DNA from: Lutraria lutraria
Taxonomy: Eukaryota; Mollusca; Bivalvia; Venerida; Mactridae
Assembly: GCA_964023205.1 (NCBI GenBank)
Contig: OZ026838.1
Span: 26,315,843 to 26,379,842 of the forward strand
Direction of reading: 5' to 3'
Length of the DNA: 64,000 bases
Made by a program: the position numbers and the translations under genes. The notes under the pieces were generated by a model. The model saw only the letters and a list, made by a program, of their open reading frames with translations. It searched no databases and was not told the origin of the DNA. This document shows positions 1 to 11,062 of the stretch, piece after piece (the stretch's first letter is position 1; each line of letters starts with the position of its first letter).

Positions 1-87
1 TTTTCTAAGTTACAACTGACAAGACTTAGTGTAAAGTTGTATAATTCCAATTTCCATGTGCTTTTTATTGGTTGCTGCAATGAGCCA

Positions 88-978
88 CCAAGGACTTATA
101 ATATACATACATAGATTCGCAACTGCTAAAAATAGCTCAAATGATATCGAGAGACAACTCCACAAAGCATTGTGACACTCAACAATCTCCGACAGCTGTA
201 ATTGGGTGCTTATAAACTTAAATATATACTACTCAGTGTGGGGAATTCACGTGATCTAGTGACGTCACAATGTTATCGTTACAAGCGCGTTTTCTGTCAA
301 TTGAACTAGGAAAACATCACATAAGTGCATTATTTTTCGTTTTCTTCTAAAGCAATATAACTGTTGCAACTCCTTACATAAAGGGCTACCTCCGGTTCAG
401 ATTTTTGTCACTGTAGGCCCTCTACTTTTTTGCTTTTCTTGTTCAAACCGTTGGACAGTGTTATCTAGGACTTATATACATACATGGATTCGCAACTTCC
501 GTATTAACAGTTTAAAGTAATCAAATCCCGCGATAATAAGACGTGAATCAACGGGAATACAAGCTATTGTTTACAAAAGCGAAAATATGAAAAAATCTGT
601 GATATCCGAATGATAATAACAGCGAAAATATCCGTGGTATTCCGAATGTTTAATCTCGGAGATGAAAGGATTATAATAGATGTCCGCCATCTTGGAATTT
701 AAAATGTTCGACTGATGCCTTTTTCAATGCTTATACTTAGACTTTGTGGATTATAAATGTATCTCAATATCTTTAAGGAATTTGTTGCATCCTTTACCAA
801 TTTCCCGTGCCCAATTGCCAGAGTTTTATTAGTATAATCAAATTCGTAAACACACAAAATTTGGGTGTTTATATACACAGCTGTCGGACATTGCAGAGTA
901 TATAGCAATGCATTGTGGAACGATATCGTTTGATCTATTTTTAGCAGTTGTGAATCCATGTATGTATAAGTCCTTGGT
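88..978. repeat. Inverted-repeat pair A with CAAGGACTTATA ends
   Basis: Positions 88-215 match the reverse complement of about 865-978, with small indels. Both arms start at the outer side with CAAGGACTTATA followed by a TACATACAT run and ATTCGCAACTGCTAAAAATAG (right arm ATTCACAACTG...). This looks like a roughly 890 bp element with terminal inverted repeats of about 120 bp. A partial third copy of the arm start lies at 466-497, and a degraded fourth at 1874-1900 in reverse. No transposase frame was seen. The superfamily is unknown. Confidence 0.65.
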
Positions 979-1208
979 GTTATGAAAATGAACGTTATTT
1001 TTACAAGAAAATTTTAGAAAACAGTTTGGACAAGAAAAGTAAAAAAGGAGAGGGCCTTCAGTGACAAAATTCTGAACTGGAGGTAGCCCTTTATGTAAGG
1101 AGTAGCAACTGTTATGTGGTGTTTTCCTAGTTCGAATGACAGAAAATGCGCTAGTAACGATAACATTGTGACGTCACTAGGTCACGTGGATTCCCCACAC
1201 TGCTACTA
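229..1208. repeat. Inverted-repeat pair B, interleaved with pair A
   Basis: Positions 229-450 pair with the reverse complement of 1024-1208. Shared blocks include the CACGTGA/TGACGTCAC stretch near 249-270 and 1170-1190, and the AAAGGGCTACCTCC block near 380 and 1090. Because pair A ends at 978, the B arms straddle an A boundary. The order on the plus strand is A, B, C', A', B', C, so this is not a simple nested hairpin. It may reflect several related insertions or a rearrangement. Confidence 0.65.
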
Positions 1209-1311
1209 GAAAACTGGCAATTGGGCACGGGAAATTGGTTTGAATGCAACAAGCTTCGTTCAAGATACACTGAAAATCCACATCTGTTAGCATATGCATT
1301 GAAAAAAGGCA
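715..1311. repeat. Inverted-repeat pair C
   Basis: About 715-835 pairs with the reverse complement of 1206-1311; the clearest block is CTGGCAATTGGGCACGGGAA. The minus-strand reading across 959-699 is open for 86 codons but matches nothing I recognise, and the inverted copy is interrupted by stops. The frame is therefore more likely incidental than a surviving gene. Confidence 0.6.
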
Positions 1312-1445
1312 GCAATCAAGCATTTCAAATTCCAACATGGCAGACATTTAGTATCATTCTCTCGTATCCGGGATTAAAGTTAATCATTCAGATGATCACA
1401 GATATTTTTGCAGTTGTAACATTTGGTTTCATCTTGCACGGACAT

Positions 1446-1780
1446 CAGCGATTTTTTATTGGGAAAGGTACCGGTACTAGACAAATTGGGAAAAATTTGC
1501 AGCATTTTTACCCAAATTGTGAATCTTTTGAATAAATTGGGATTTTTTAAAAAACAAAACATTCATAAAAATAACAACTGCTCCTCTTTGGTTTTTATTC
1601 CAGCACTGAATGTTGCAATAAACTGAATAAAATTTAAAAAATAACTGTTTTATTAAAAAAGAGAATATTCTGCATCAGATTGGGAATTTTTCCCCTTTGA
1701 AATTGGGAAAATGGATCATTTTTTTCAAATTGGGAGGGTACCTTCTACAGGTACCAAACAAAGAAGGAAAAAAATCACTG
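1446..1780. mobile_element. Non-autonomous element with CAGCGATTTTTT / AAAAAAATCACTG ends
   Basis: The ends are imperfect inverted repeats (1446-1457 and 1768-1780). The interior repeatedly contains ATTGGGAA-type words. The same end and interior style recurs at 37550-37826, 55575-55790 and about 24765-24950, which marks it as a dispersed family. No coding capacity was seen. Confidence 0.55.
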
Positions 1781-2136
1781 GACATTTTTGCTGTTTGTGA
1801 ACAGGAGCATGAAATCACTTTGATTCACGTCGGGTACCGCAAAATTCGATCACTTCTAACTGTAAATAAGGAAGCTGCGAATCCATAGAAAAATCCTTGG
1901 TGTCATACATTTGTGAAACTGATGAATGTTCCTTCTTAATTCATTGGCCATTTTTAAGGTGAGCAAAACACGATTAACCTGTACCTAATGGGTGCATATA
2001 TAACATGAATCATCGCTATGGGTCAACAATAGACAGAAAATGATATCATGATTCATAGTGAACAAATATTAAATAAACGAAAATTCGTTTGCATTCTTTG
2101 ATTTTTTTAAAAATCTGCAACTAGCAAGAAATTTAC

Positions 2137-2296
2137 TTCTCTCTTTTCTTCCATTTGGAAATCCTAACATAGGATCAAAAGTAGGCTGTTTGTGTGGATT
2201 AACTTCTTCACGTTTGCCAAGTATAGTACCCTTGAAATTAACAAAATCTGTATCGGGGTCCTTATAGTTCTTTATTTTATCTGACACTTGCCCCAT
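2137..2296 (-). CDS. Possible first coding exon of an unrecognised minus-strand gene, divergent from EBP2
   Basis: On the minus strand an ATG at 2296 opens a 53-codon frame beginning MGQVSDKIKNYKDPDTDFVN and ending GFPNGRKER. It is followed at once by a splice-donor-like GTAAAT at 2136-2131, leaving phase 1. Composition is hydrophilic and basic, with no membrane segment and no signal peptide. The frame opens further upstream only through a TTG, so the ATG is preferred. No matching downstream exon was found at 1-2130, which is repeat-derived, so the rest would lie outside the window. It sits 260 bp from the EBP2 start in divergent orientation, as expected for a shared promoter. I do not recognise the family. 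It could also be a chance open frame. Confidence 0.4.
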
Positions 2297-2556
2297 GTTG
2301 AATGTTGACGTCCTTGGCAAGGATCACGTGATGCACAGATTTCAACCAAAATTAAAATAACGATTTTATTCAAAGTACACATAAAAAAAAAAATATTACT
2401 AAAAATAACCTCAATATACAATAACGATAAATGATTTTACTTTTAGTAGCATTTTATTTTTGTTTCATGAATATTTTACAGCAAATTTGTGCATCAAGTT
2501 TCACGGGAGATAACCGAGGTAAACAAACTCACGTGTAGCAAAACGGCAGCAAAAAC
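2297..2556. promoter_or_regulatory. Putative bidirectional promoter of EBP2 and the divergent exon
   Basis: This 260 bp gap separates two divergent start codons. It contains a perfect palindromic E-box, ATCACGTGAT, at 2323-2332 and a second CACGTG close to the EBP2 start (about 2531-2536). The middle is A/T-rich and no TATA box is obvious. CACGTG sites fit MYC/MAX- or TFE-type control of a ribosome-biogenesis gene, but that is inference. Confidence 0.45.
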
Positions 2557-5500
2557 ATGGTAGATTTACATGATTCTAGCGGTTCTGAGGAGCTGGATTC
2601 TGATGAAGAGGTTTTAATTTTACTTCTTTCTTAATTCGTACGTGTTCAACACTGAATATAATAATCTACATTGTCTGCGTTACATGAAAGTTCAAACGGT
2701 TATTCGTTCACTAACCATGTGAACATTTTTACTATTTTAGGCTTCATCATAAAAATCATGTCATAGTCCAGGGCCGGCAAAGTCAATTGTCCGTATTGCT
2801 TCGGTTGTCCTGCAGCCTGTACAAAAAAGTGAAAATTAGATTTAGTTAGATTTAGAAAGAGGATAATTCATAAATAAATGGTCAACAAGACGAAATAAAA
2901 AAGACCATTTTAGTTATGGTACCCAGAACTAAAACCTGCTTACATAAGAGATATATAACCATTGCTTTGCCATTTATTCAAATACATAATGGAAATGATG
3001 TGTTTTATACTTAGCTAGCTAACCCATTGTTCACACAATATATGTTTATATATTTCCAGCTTCAGAGAGCCTTTGCTCGAGGTGAATTAAAGACAGGATT
3101 GAATTATGAAGCACCTCCCCCGAAACAGATTATCAACAATTTGGTAATTTCAAATTCTTGTTAGCAGTAATATTTCCTCATTTATAACTAACACGGGTAT
3201 CTTTAGATACATGTATTTAAGTAATCATGGAATTGCAGAAACGTTTATTTACATCTAAGATAATGATCTCAATGTTTTATTGCTTGATGGTTATTTAGCT
3301 TTCTGCAATTGGCATTTATAAATTATGATGCCCTGTTTGTTGTTAATGACTAATTCAAACATATTCTTTACTAAAAATGTTTTCTTTTGGATTTTTTTGT
3401 AAGGTCTTCATCACTGCCTCTATTTATGAGAAAAAATAAATTCAATTTTTGAAAACAAGGATTTTGTAGACATGTATGTATAATCTGTTCCAAATAAGTT
3501 TCAATGTTTTTAAACAGATTATAGCCAAAGTATTTCTACATGTTAAAACACTAAAAATATCTGTAGGAGGTTGTTGTTATGAACTATGAATCAGGAGATA
3601 TTATGATCCTAATTTTATTATAGTTAAATACTGCAGACGTCATATTTTAAATGTCTACAAGTATCCTGAATTAAACTTGTTTCTTTTTTTAAACAGTTGA
3701 ATTTTTAAATTGTATTTCAGTCTGGTATGAAACAGAAGTTAGCCGAGTTACAACACAATTTAGATTGGGTCGAAAGACTGGACCTCACAAATGGCCCAGC
3801 CCCTGCACCTGGAGGCAGTACAGAAATGATTGATGAAGGGGATGATCTTTCAAATAATGACTTCAAACGTGAACTTAGATTGTAAGTACTTAGGGTAATT
3901 GGTGTGTAACTTAAGAAACTGGATGTCTGAAATAGAAAAAACTGTTATTTTGCTTAAGTGAGAGACTGAGAGAAAAAGCAATTTATGTATGAATTTTACT
4001 TGACTCAGATGCCCAGCAAGTGACTAACTTGACCTACTGGGCTGCAATTTATGCATGCTTCAACACATTGTACTTCACAGGCTTGCTTCTTTTAAAATGA
4101 AATTTAGCTTTGCTTCTGTGAATCTTAATTTATTTTATCAGGAAGAGTACAATTCTATAATGTTGTAAATAATACCATATTTAGTAAAGTTATAACAAAT
4201 TATAACTTTTTTTTCCATTTATCCTTTTCGTTTGCAAATGATGTTTGTATACTAGTATACCTAGTTATTTTGTTCTGCTAAAATGTGTTTGTATTCTCAG
4301 AAACATTTTTATAACTGTTGAATTATTTACTTCCAGCTACCGTCAGGCCCAAGCTTCTGTGTTAGAGGGATTATCAAATTTACATAAACTTGGTATTAAG
4401 ACAAGAAGACCTGATGATTATTTTGCAGAAATGGCCAAATCAGATGTACACATGAAAAAGGTTGGTTTATGCATTCATTGTATTTATGAATCATGTGTTA
4501 ATTTGTAAGGCTGCAACGGGTACCCAAACTGTCCGAAATACTCGAATCCATCTTGACATTTGTGGTATGGATCCAAAATTTGAAATTTCAGTTCCGATTG
4601 GGATACTAGCAAGAACGACCACACGGAAATTTCCCTTCGCCAAGGGTTGTTTCCCGATTTCGGATAAAATACCGGGGGTGTAAGGGGTGTTATTATATTC
4701 CATTAATTTCAATTCAGGTTTCTACAAGTCTCTAGCAGCCCCCTGGACCCCCAGTTTGTCAGGATTTTCAATATTCTCAAATTTCACCCATGCAAATCTT
4801 ATGCTGCCTGATTGAGATATACAGTAAAACCCCGATTATTCGAATGTCATTGGGACCTGAAAAATCATTCGGATAATCCATGGTTTCGAATAATCCATTT
4901 CAGTATAATGTATTGGTTGGAAACGATAAATTCCGTACTGTCCGTATATTGCAAGGGAGTTAACTCTCGTATGTAAACATGACGTTATTTATTTGAGTGA
5001 TAATAAGAATAAAATAAAATGTACAACAAACACTTATTATTTATCATTGTTTTGTGAATGTATATGAGTTAACCAATGAAACAATAATTCTTGTTAAATA
5101 AATACCCGCGCATTTATGGATTATGCAGAACACAATCCGACACAATAATATGTCATTCTCACTTCACTTACTAACGATCGACTAGGCATCGCTATCGTAA
5201 CATTCTAAGACAATTAAAGAATCGAAGACGTAATGTTTTTAGGTTTGGTACGTTTTTTCATCATATTCTAGTTAGCTTTGTTTAACTGTGTTCGAATCTG
5301 TTTTTAAATTTTTATTGACGCTGAAATGCAAATCAGTTCATACAGATCACCATGCAGGTACGTACGCATATTAACTTATTATACCCGAGATCATAGTGTA
5401 ATATTCGTCGCGATTAGTATAAAAGCGTAACAAACAATATGGTCAACTTAACGATAATTAAACTGTTGACACGCTTCGTGTATGAATTGATGTGACACAT

Positions 5501-8500
5501 TGTTTGTCACACGACATTTGATTCTCAATCGGCCATTGTTAAATTGACGACTTCGAATAATAGGTGTGAAAATACGCGCATTTGTAACTTTATGGACCAA
5601 ATAATGCATTCGGATTACACCAGGTATTCGTAAAATCCGATTCGTATAATCGGGGTTCGTTGTAGTTGAAATATATAGAGGCGTAATCGGGACCGTAGAT
5701 TTTATTCGGATAATACCGGGTATTCGGATAATCGGTGTTCGGATAATCGAGGTTTTACTGTAATTAAAATAATAGTTAAACATAGATTTTTTTAACCTAT
5801 ATATTTCTTAAGAAGCAATTGATGAACCAAATTGGTGTATTTCTTTCATTTTAATAAAATTGAAATGAAGATCGTTACATAATATCATATCAAACAATCT
5901 TTCTGGAACCTAGATTGTAGGAGAAGCTGACTGCACATTTTTTAAGGCTGAGTGCAAAGAAGTTCAATCACTCTCTAAAGAAAATGTGTGTTGATTTTAC
6001 AGTGTCAGTTTTTGTATTTGTATCCTTACACTTTGAACAAAATTAGTATTAACTTCATATAAACTCCAAACTTCCATTTTATTTTTAAGAGCTGGAAACT
6101 AATTGATGCATTATTGATTTACACTTTGTACTATAGTATTATACCAGTTTTAACATCAGACATGTTTATTTTGTAACAGAAGGTACATTATCATTATTAC
6201 AATGCAGTGTTATGTTGTGCACTATTTTTTGCTGATGGTGTTTATTTATTTATCTATCATGAACAACTCATAAATGATAAAACATGTGATTCTTTCATTT
6301 ATTGTTGTATTGTAAATAATCAGTTGTTTACTATTTATTTTCAATTACAAAATTAATGACAAATTTCTGAGATTAAAGATCAAGAATTACAGTTATTAGT
6401 CATAATATTAATTTAATGAAACGAAGAGATGAAAACAATTATTCAACTCAATCCAGATACTAATGTTGCCATAGGATCGGATCTGTAGTATTTGAAATTC
6501 ACCATTTTGGATTTGATTGGATCAGAACCAAAGAGATTTAGATTCGTTGCAACCCTATTAATTTGAAATTCTCTATAAACATGTTACAACTTATATGTAT
6601 GCTCCTGTATCTGTAAGTTTGAATCCTGTCAGGGATCTGATGTATTTCACATGTGAGGAAGCTGTCCATCTAGGTTACAGAAGGTCATTCGTTCTACCCA
6701 GCTGTATGCTTGGGGTCTTCCTCCGTTGCTAAAAGAAAACTGGAGAGTCACTAAATGACTCTGGTTGTTGGTGTGATATTTAAACTGATGGAAAAAGCAT
6801 TGCTCCTGAATTCAAATGTTGCTTCTATGGAATTTTGAAAATATTTAAACATCTTTCATGTATGTACTTAATTACGTCCCCTTTCTAAGAAAAGGGGTGT
6901 ATTGCTTTGCACATGTTGGTTGGTCTGTCCGTCAGCAACCATATCTTGTCTGACCAATGGTTAGAGAACGATTTGACCTAAGCTCTTCAGATTAGTTTGG
7001 GAGGTTAGTCATTACATGTAGATGACCTCTATCGATTTTGAGGTCAGTAAGTCAAAGGTCAAGGTCACAGGGGGCATCTGTGTTTCACAAACACTTCTTG
7101 TTGGAATTGCTGAATGTTGATTCTCAGTTATACACTGGGTAAAGTTAAGTATGTTCCTTTTTGCATATTATTTCAACTTTTTTATTGGTAATCTGAATCA
7201 TTACACTGATCTAATCAACAGGTACGAGAAAAGTTGCTTGAAAAACAACACAATATCGAAGAAAGAGACAAAGCAAGAAAACTGAGAGAATTGAGAAAGT
7301 ATGGCAAAAAGGTAAATAGACAATAAATCAATTTGAATGAACACAATCATGTACCAGAGGTCACTATACAAGACCCAGTATACATTTAAATAATTTCATT
7401 TTGGTGTCTAGAATAAACCATTTAAGCAAGAGAAATAGTATTATTTTCTCTGGCGATCATATGGAACTTTCCATGTATTCCAATAGTCTACCCATGAAAT
7501 AATTCTAATTTAATTGTTACACTATTTTACTTTTGCGTAGGTACAAATTGATGTGTTGCAAAAAAGACAAAAAGAGAAGAAAGAAATGTTGGAAGCTGTC
7601 AAGAAATACAGAAAAGGTATTAGTACATAAACTGATTGTTAATGTTATAGTGATGTTAAAATAATTTTCATTTCTGTTCAATAAACTTATGAATGGATTC
7701 CAAAACAACAAAATTTGGCTTTATCAAGTTTATGTCAGCATCACCTCGGTGCTTAGAAAATGATAATCAGAGACACTGAAGTGTTTTGGTATGTCTCTAA
7801 ACTCTGTACTATTTAGTACTATCTTACACAAAAATTCCTACATGTAGATAGTCAGTTGATGTAGGTTACAAAGCATTAAGACTCAGTGAGGTTCTGTAGA
7901 CGTGAGTACTGTTTACTAATTATTGCTTCTTAAATATTCCTGTCTTTCCATTTGCTCCCTGGTTTTAGTGAAATGATGAAGAATACTTCAACAATTCATA
8001 TGTCTACTTTTTGCATTTACCTTTTTCTTAAAAGAATGAATCATTTTAGTGTTAGATCTATGCTTGATGCATGGTTCTGTTTTAAAGTTTATTCATATCT
8101 GCTTGATGCATGATTCTCATAGTAACATTTGATTAATCCCATTGTTTTATTACAGGTCAGAAAACTAAGTTAGATTTTCTTGATGAAACACCAGGTAAAG
8201 GTAAAGGTGGTGGAATGAAGCAAAAAGATAAACCCCATCAGTAAGTGTAAACCATATTAGACCGCTTTCTGCATTCTAGGGCAAAGTGGACTGGGCCATG
8301 GGGAATTTTTTGCAGCATTTTTTAAGAAAGCGGGAATGTATGTGTTGTCTTAACAATTTAAGTAGTATAGAGTTGTTTATCATGTTTATTTTCTCTACTG
8401 GAATGAACACAAGATAGTGTTACCTTTTAGGTCAACCTTATTTTCATTCACCAGAGGTTATATTCCATTATGTAGCAACAGCCATACATGTGATGAGAAT

Positions 8501-10364
8501 GTTTTCCAAGTTGTTTTTTTTTTAACTAAGGGGGGGAGGGGGCTCAAATATCCCCAACCGAAGGCCCTGCACATGTTCATGTACAAAGCATATCATAGCT
8601 CCACCAAGAGGATAGTAAGGGTATGGTATAATGGACCTTAAATATATGCTTCTACAACTACTGTAACGTCAAGGAAAACTTATTAGGTGGATTGGCCGTC
8701 ATGTACAATATGTATAAGTGAAAATTGTAACACCTAATTTTGTACAGACCAAACAAGTTTTCACTTGTCTCAGAGTTGTCTGACAAATCATTGTTTGACA
8801 TTGAGATAATGTTATACTTCATATTTGTTATGAGGCACATAGGATATGGAAAATTACTGTACCAAAAACAAGATATGATTTATATTATCATTTTATAAAT
8901 GTCGGAGAAAAGTTCATTGTTCTTGATTATTGTTTGTGAAAGGTCCTAAATCACATAGGTTGATTTCATTCTATTCATAAGATGTATAACTATAACAATG
9001 TTTAAATGTTTTAGAGTTTAATCATTTATAAAAATTTGTTATGGATTTTAATGGTATTTTTATGCCCCTACCATTCGAAATGGAGGAAGGGCATAAAGTG
9101 CTACACCTGTACGTCCTTCCATCCATCCAAATGTTGGGTTTCTGAGCAATTACTCAAGAAATCTATTTGGATTGGATTCATATTTTACAGGAAGGTGTAT
9201 AATAATGAAATTCATGTCAAGTTCAACATTTTCACAGGAGTTATGGCCCCTTTTTGACGCAGTTCTCAGAGGGGGCATTGGTGTCCTCCAGCTTGCTTTC
9301 TAGTTTGTAAATGATCTTCATGAATTTAATTTTATCAAATTTGCAGACCTAACAAAAACCGCCAATACAAAAATCAGAAGTATGGATTTGGAGGACAGAA
9401 GAAACGTAGCAAACAAAATACGAAGGAAAAAGCATCAGATTTATCAGGATTTGATCCAAAGATAAATCAGGCTAAACCAGGAATGAATAAAAACAAAGCT
9501 GTAAGTTGCTTTTATGCTTGAAGTTTATTATAAGATCGGTGAATTAGTTAGGTAGGTCTTTGACCAAAAATAGGTTGGGTGGTTTACAAAACTTGTCGAA
9601 AATTTTTCTTAACATACCTTTCATCAAATATCTTTCCGATTCTAATTTGACTTGCCTTCTTTGGACAATTGTAATATAACAACACCAGCTCAGGTTATAA
9701 CGTGGTTTATTAAGTACTCTAACAAGTATAAGTTCTGAATCTAAGTAAATCTGGTGGCTTATATATCATTCGACCAGACGTTGTGACATAATGGACCACT
9801 AGGCTTCCAGCTGGTGATTAGCAAGATTGCATCACTATGCAATTACATTGGTCAAGTAATCACCATATAACCCTGGAGGGCCAGACGTATTATGTCACAC
9901 TCTTCCCATACTTATCAAAAAAAAAAATGATGTACAATAGAAACCTTCTTTGGACAATAATACACATACTATTGATACTGTGGATACAAGATTTGTTTAC
10001 TTTGTGTTATTCAGTATTTGTTAATATGTTTTATTCCAAGTTATACTTTGTACTGTTAAACCTGTGAAGAAAGACCACTTTTGGGAATGACAAAATATTA
10101 TCTTTATTGACAGGCGGTCTTTATCCAGAGGTCATTTTGTTCTAAATAAACAGTGACACTTTTTAAAAGAATAACCTTTATTTACAAGTGACTTTTATTC
10201 AGAGATGGTTGCTAACACAGGTTTGACTGTATTTGTGTATATTATATTTTATTTATTTTATGAGTATATTATGTTGTTGTTGTTTATTTCAGGGAAACAA
10301 AAATAAACCCAAGAAAAGGGCTGGAAAGACACAGAGACAAAAAATGAAAAACAAAAGAAAATGA
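2557..10364 (+). CDS. EBNA1BP2: EBP2 / EBNA1BP2 orthologue, rRNA-processing protein, 9 exons, 299 aa
   Basis: EBP2 is a nucleolar protein needed for processing the 27S pre-rRNA and for assembly of the large ribosomal subunit. Exons: 2557-2610, 3060-3143, 3721-3881, 4337-4460, 7222-7311, 7541-7616, 8156-8240, 9347-9500, 10293-10364. Every junction is GT-AG and the phases close to 300 codons including TGA. Family hallmarks in order: an acidic N-terminus (SEELDSDEE); LQRAFARGELKTGLN; the WVERLD block; FYRQAQASVLEGL with DYFAEMAKSD; then a lysine-rich helical part (ARKLRELRKYGKKVQ, LQKRQKEKKEM) and the RQYKNQKYGFGGQKKRSK stretch; it ends in a basic KMKNKRK tail, a probable nucleolar signal. Length is close to the human 306 aa. 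The 2.8 kb intron 4 carries a pogo-like element and a SINE fragment. It lies tail to tail with CFAP144. Confidence 0.96.
4822..5760. mobile_element. pogo/Tigger-like miniature transposon, 939 bp, in EBP2 intron 4
   Basis: The left end CAGTAAAACCCCGATTATTC and right end GAATAATCGAGG-type GGATAATCGAGGTTTTACTG are inverted repeats flanked by TA (4820-4821 and 5761-5762), the target of Tc1/mariner/pogo elements. Many CGGATAAT/ATTATTCG words lie just inside both ends. The right side carries a second end-like copy near 5617-5670, as if the terminus had been duplicated. No transposase was seen; a 111-codon minus-strand frame at 5783-5448 is made of the end repeats. Confidence 0.75.
6590..6790 (+). 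repeat. SINE fragment
   Basis: It contains a degenerate B-box-like GTTTGAATCC followed by the shared body (ATGTGAGGAAGC..., GGTCTTCCTCC..., GGTGTGATATTTAAACT). The same body is seen at 35890-36175 and 38861-39095. The tRNA-like head is mostly missing here. Confidence 0.6.
6877..7115 (+). repeat. Dispersed repeat with GTCAAAGGTCAAGGTCACAG motif
   Basis: It starts near CCCCTTTCTAAGAAAAGGGG, a short palindrome, and contains the GGTCTGTCCGTC and GTCAAAGGTCAAGGTCACAG words. I associate this style with repeats common in mollusc genomes. It lies in EBP2 intron 4 and has no open frame. Confidence 0.55.
9058..9300 (+). repeat. Dispersed repeat (TATGCCCCTACC... GGAGTTATGGCCCC)
   Basis: The body shares CACAGGAGTTATGGCCC and the CTCAAGAAAT..TGGATTGG stretch with 20885-21118, where it appears in reverse. 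That marks a family with one copy in EBP2 intron 7 and another in USP14 intron 10. No coding potential. Confidence 0.6.
10052..10231. mobile_element. TA-flanked MITE, CAGTCAAACCTGTG family
   Basis: The left end (ACTGTTAAACCTGTGAAG) and right end (CACAGGTTTGACTGTA) are inverted repeats. The interior alternates CTTTATT and AATAAAGGCC-type words. It belongs to the same family as 34204, 47372, 51580, 57109 and 58219. It lies in EBP2 intron 8, near the 3' splice site. Confidence 0.7.
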
Positions 10365-10422
10365 TAAATTTCAAATATTAAAATTGTGTTCATATTTAGT
10401 TGTGTAAATAATGTATAGAGGA

Positions 10423-10428
10423 AATAAA
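10423..10428 (+). terminator. Polyadenylation signal of EBP2
   Basis: AATAAA lies 59 bp after the EBP2 stop codon, implying a 3' UTR of roughly 80 bp. Confidence 0.7.
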
Positions 10429-10498
10429 TCATGGACCTTTCAAACTGGATTGTGGCAAGTTTTCTTTTACAGCTTCTCATCAATGCAATGCTGCGCAT

Positions 10499-10546
10499 CA
10501 GTGGTACCTTTCACCAGTGGTACCTTTCATCAGTGGTACCTTTCAT
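10499..10546. repeat. 16-bp tandem repeat, 3 copies
   Basis: Three consecutive copies of CAGTGGTACCTTTCAT (first copy ends in C) sit just beyond the EBP2 poly(A) signal. Function unknown. Confidence 0.85.
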
Positions 10547-10699
10547 TTGTTGGGTATTGGTGAATGAAGTAAAATGTTTCCAAAATTTATGAATAATTCT
10601 GGAATTATGCTTTGTCACTACAGAAAAAATATAATTGACTGGTATGTTAATAAAAGATGTATATACTTTAATGTAAGTGAAGCAGCTAGATAATGAACA

Positions 10700-10882
10700 C
10701 AGTGAAACCTCTCCAAAGCAACATCCTTAGGGAGTAGCAAAATTATGTTGTTGTTGAGAGGTTGTTGCTCTAGAGGTTGAATCAATAATTAAATCATGCT
10801 GCATAAAAAAAATGTGCTGTTGTTGAAGGGAGATGCTATTGTTGTTGCTTAAGAGGGCTGCTCTGGAGTAGTTGTACTGTAC
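10700..10882. mobile_element. MITE of the CAGTGAAACCTCTCCAA family
   Basis: The left end is CAGTGAAACCTCTCCAAAGC; the right end includes CTCTGGAGTAGTTGTACTGT, an imperfect inverted counterpart. The interior is rich in TTGTTGTTG and AGAGG words. A relative in the opposite sense lies at 60655-60805. Confidence 0.6.
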
Positions 10883-10913
10883 TGATAGTCTGATTATTTT
10901 AATGCACTCAGGG

Positions 10914-11062
10914 TTATTAGATAGAAAGTAGATCTAGAGCTAGAGTTTCTTACTATAGTGTCCATGTTTCCTATACTGCTTGTTTTGTTATCATGTAATG
11001 ATTTAGGTACACCATTTGACAGTGCAGCACTGTCAAATGGTGTACTACTTTCTATCTAATAA
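10914..11062. repeat. Compound palindrome
   Basis: A perfect 19-bp-arm palindrome with one central base runs 11007-11045 (arm GTACACCATTTGACAGTGC). An outer 18-bp perfect pair flanks it: 10914-10931 (TTATTAGATAGAAAGTAG) and 11045-11062. The right side is continuous, while the left side is split by about 75 bp, as if sequence had been inserted into the left arm of a longer palindrome. Confidence 0.85.

Noticed and set aside
699..959. 86-codon minus-strand frame
   Set aside because: It lies across inverted-repeat arms whose second copies contain stops, and no family was recognised.
2069..2320. Longer version of the divergent frame starting upstream of 2296
   Set aside because: The extra upstream codons begin at TTG, and the downstream part runs past a good splice donor; the shorter ATG-to-donor exon is preferred.
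5448..5783. 111-codon minus-strand frame with repeated IRTPIIRIPGIIRI words
   Set aside because: The repeats are the translated ends of the pogo-like element, not a protein.
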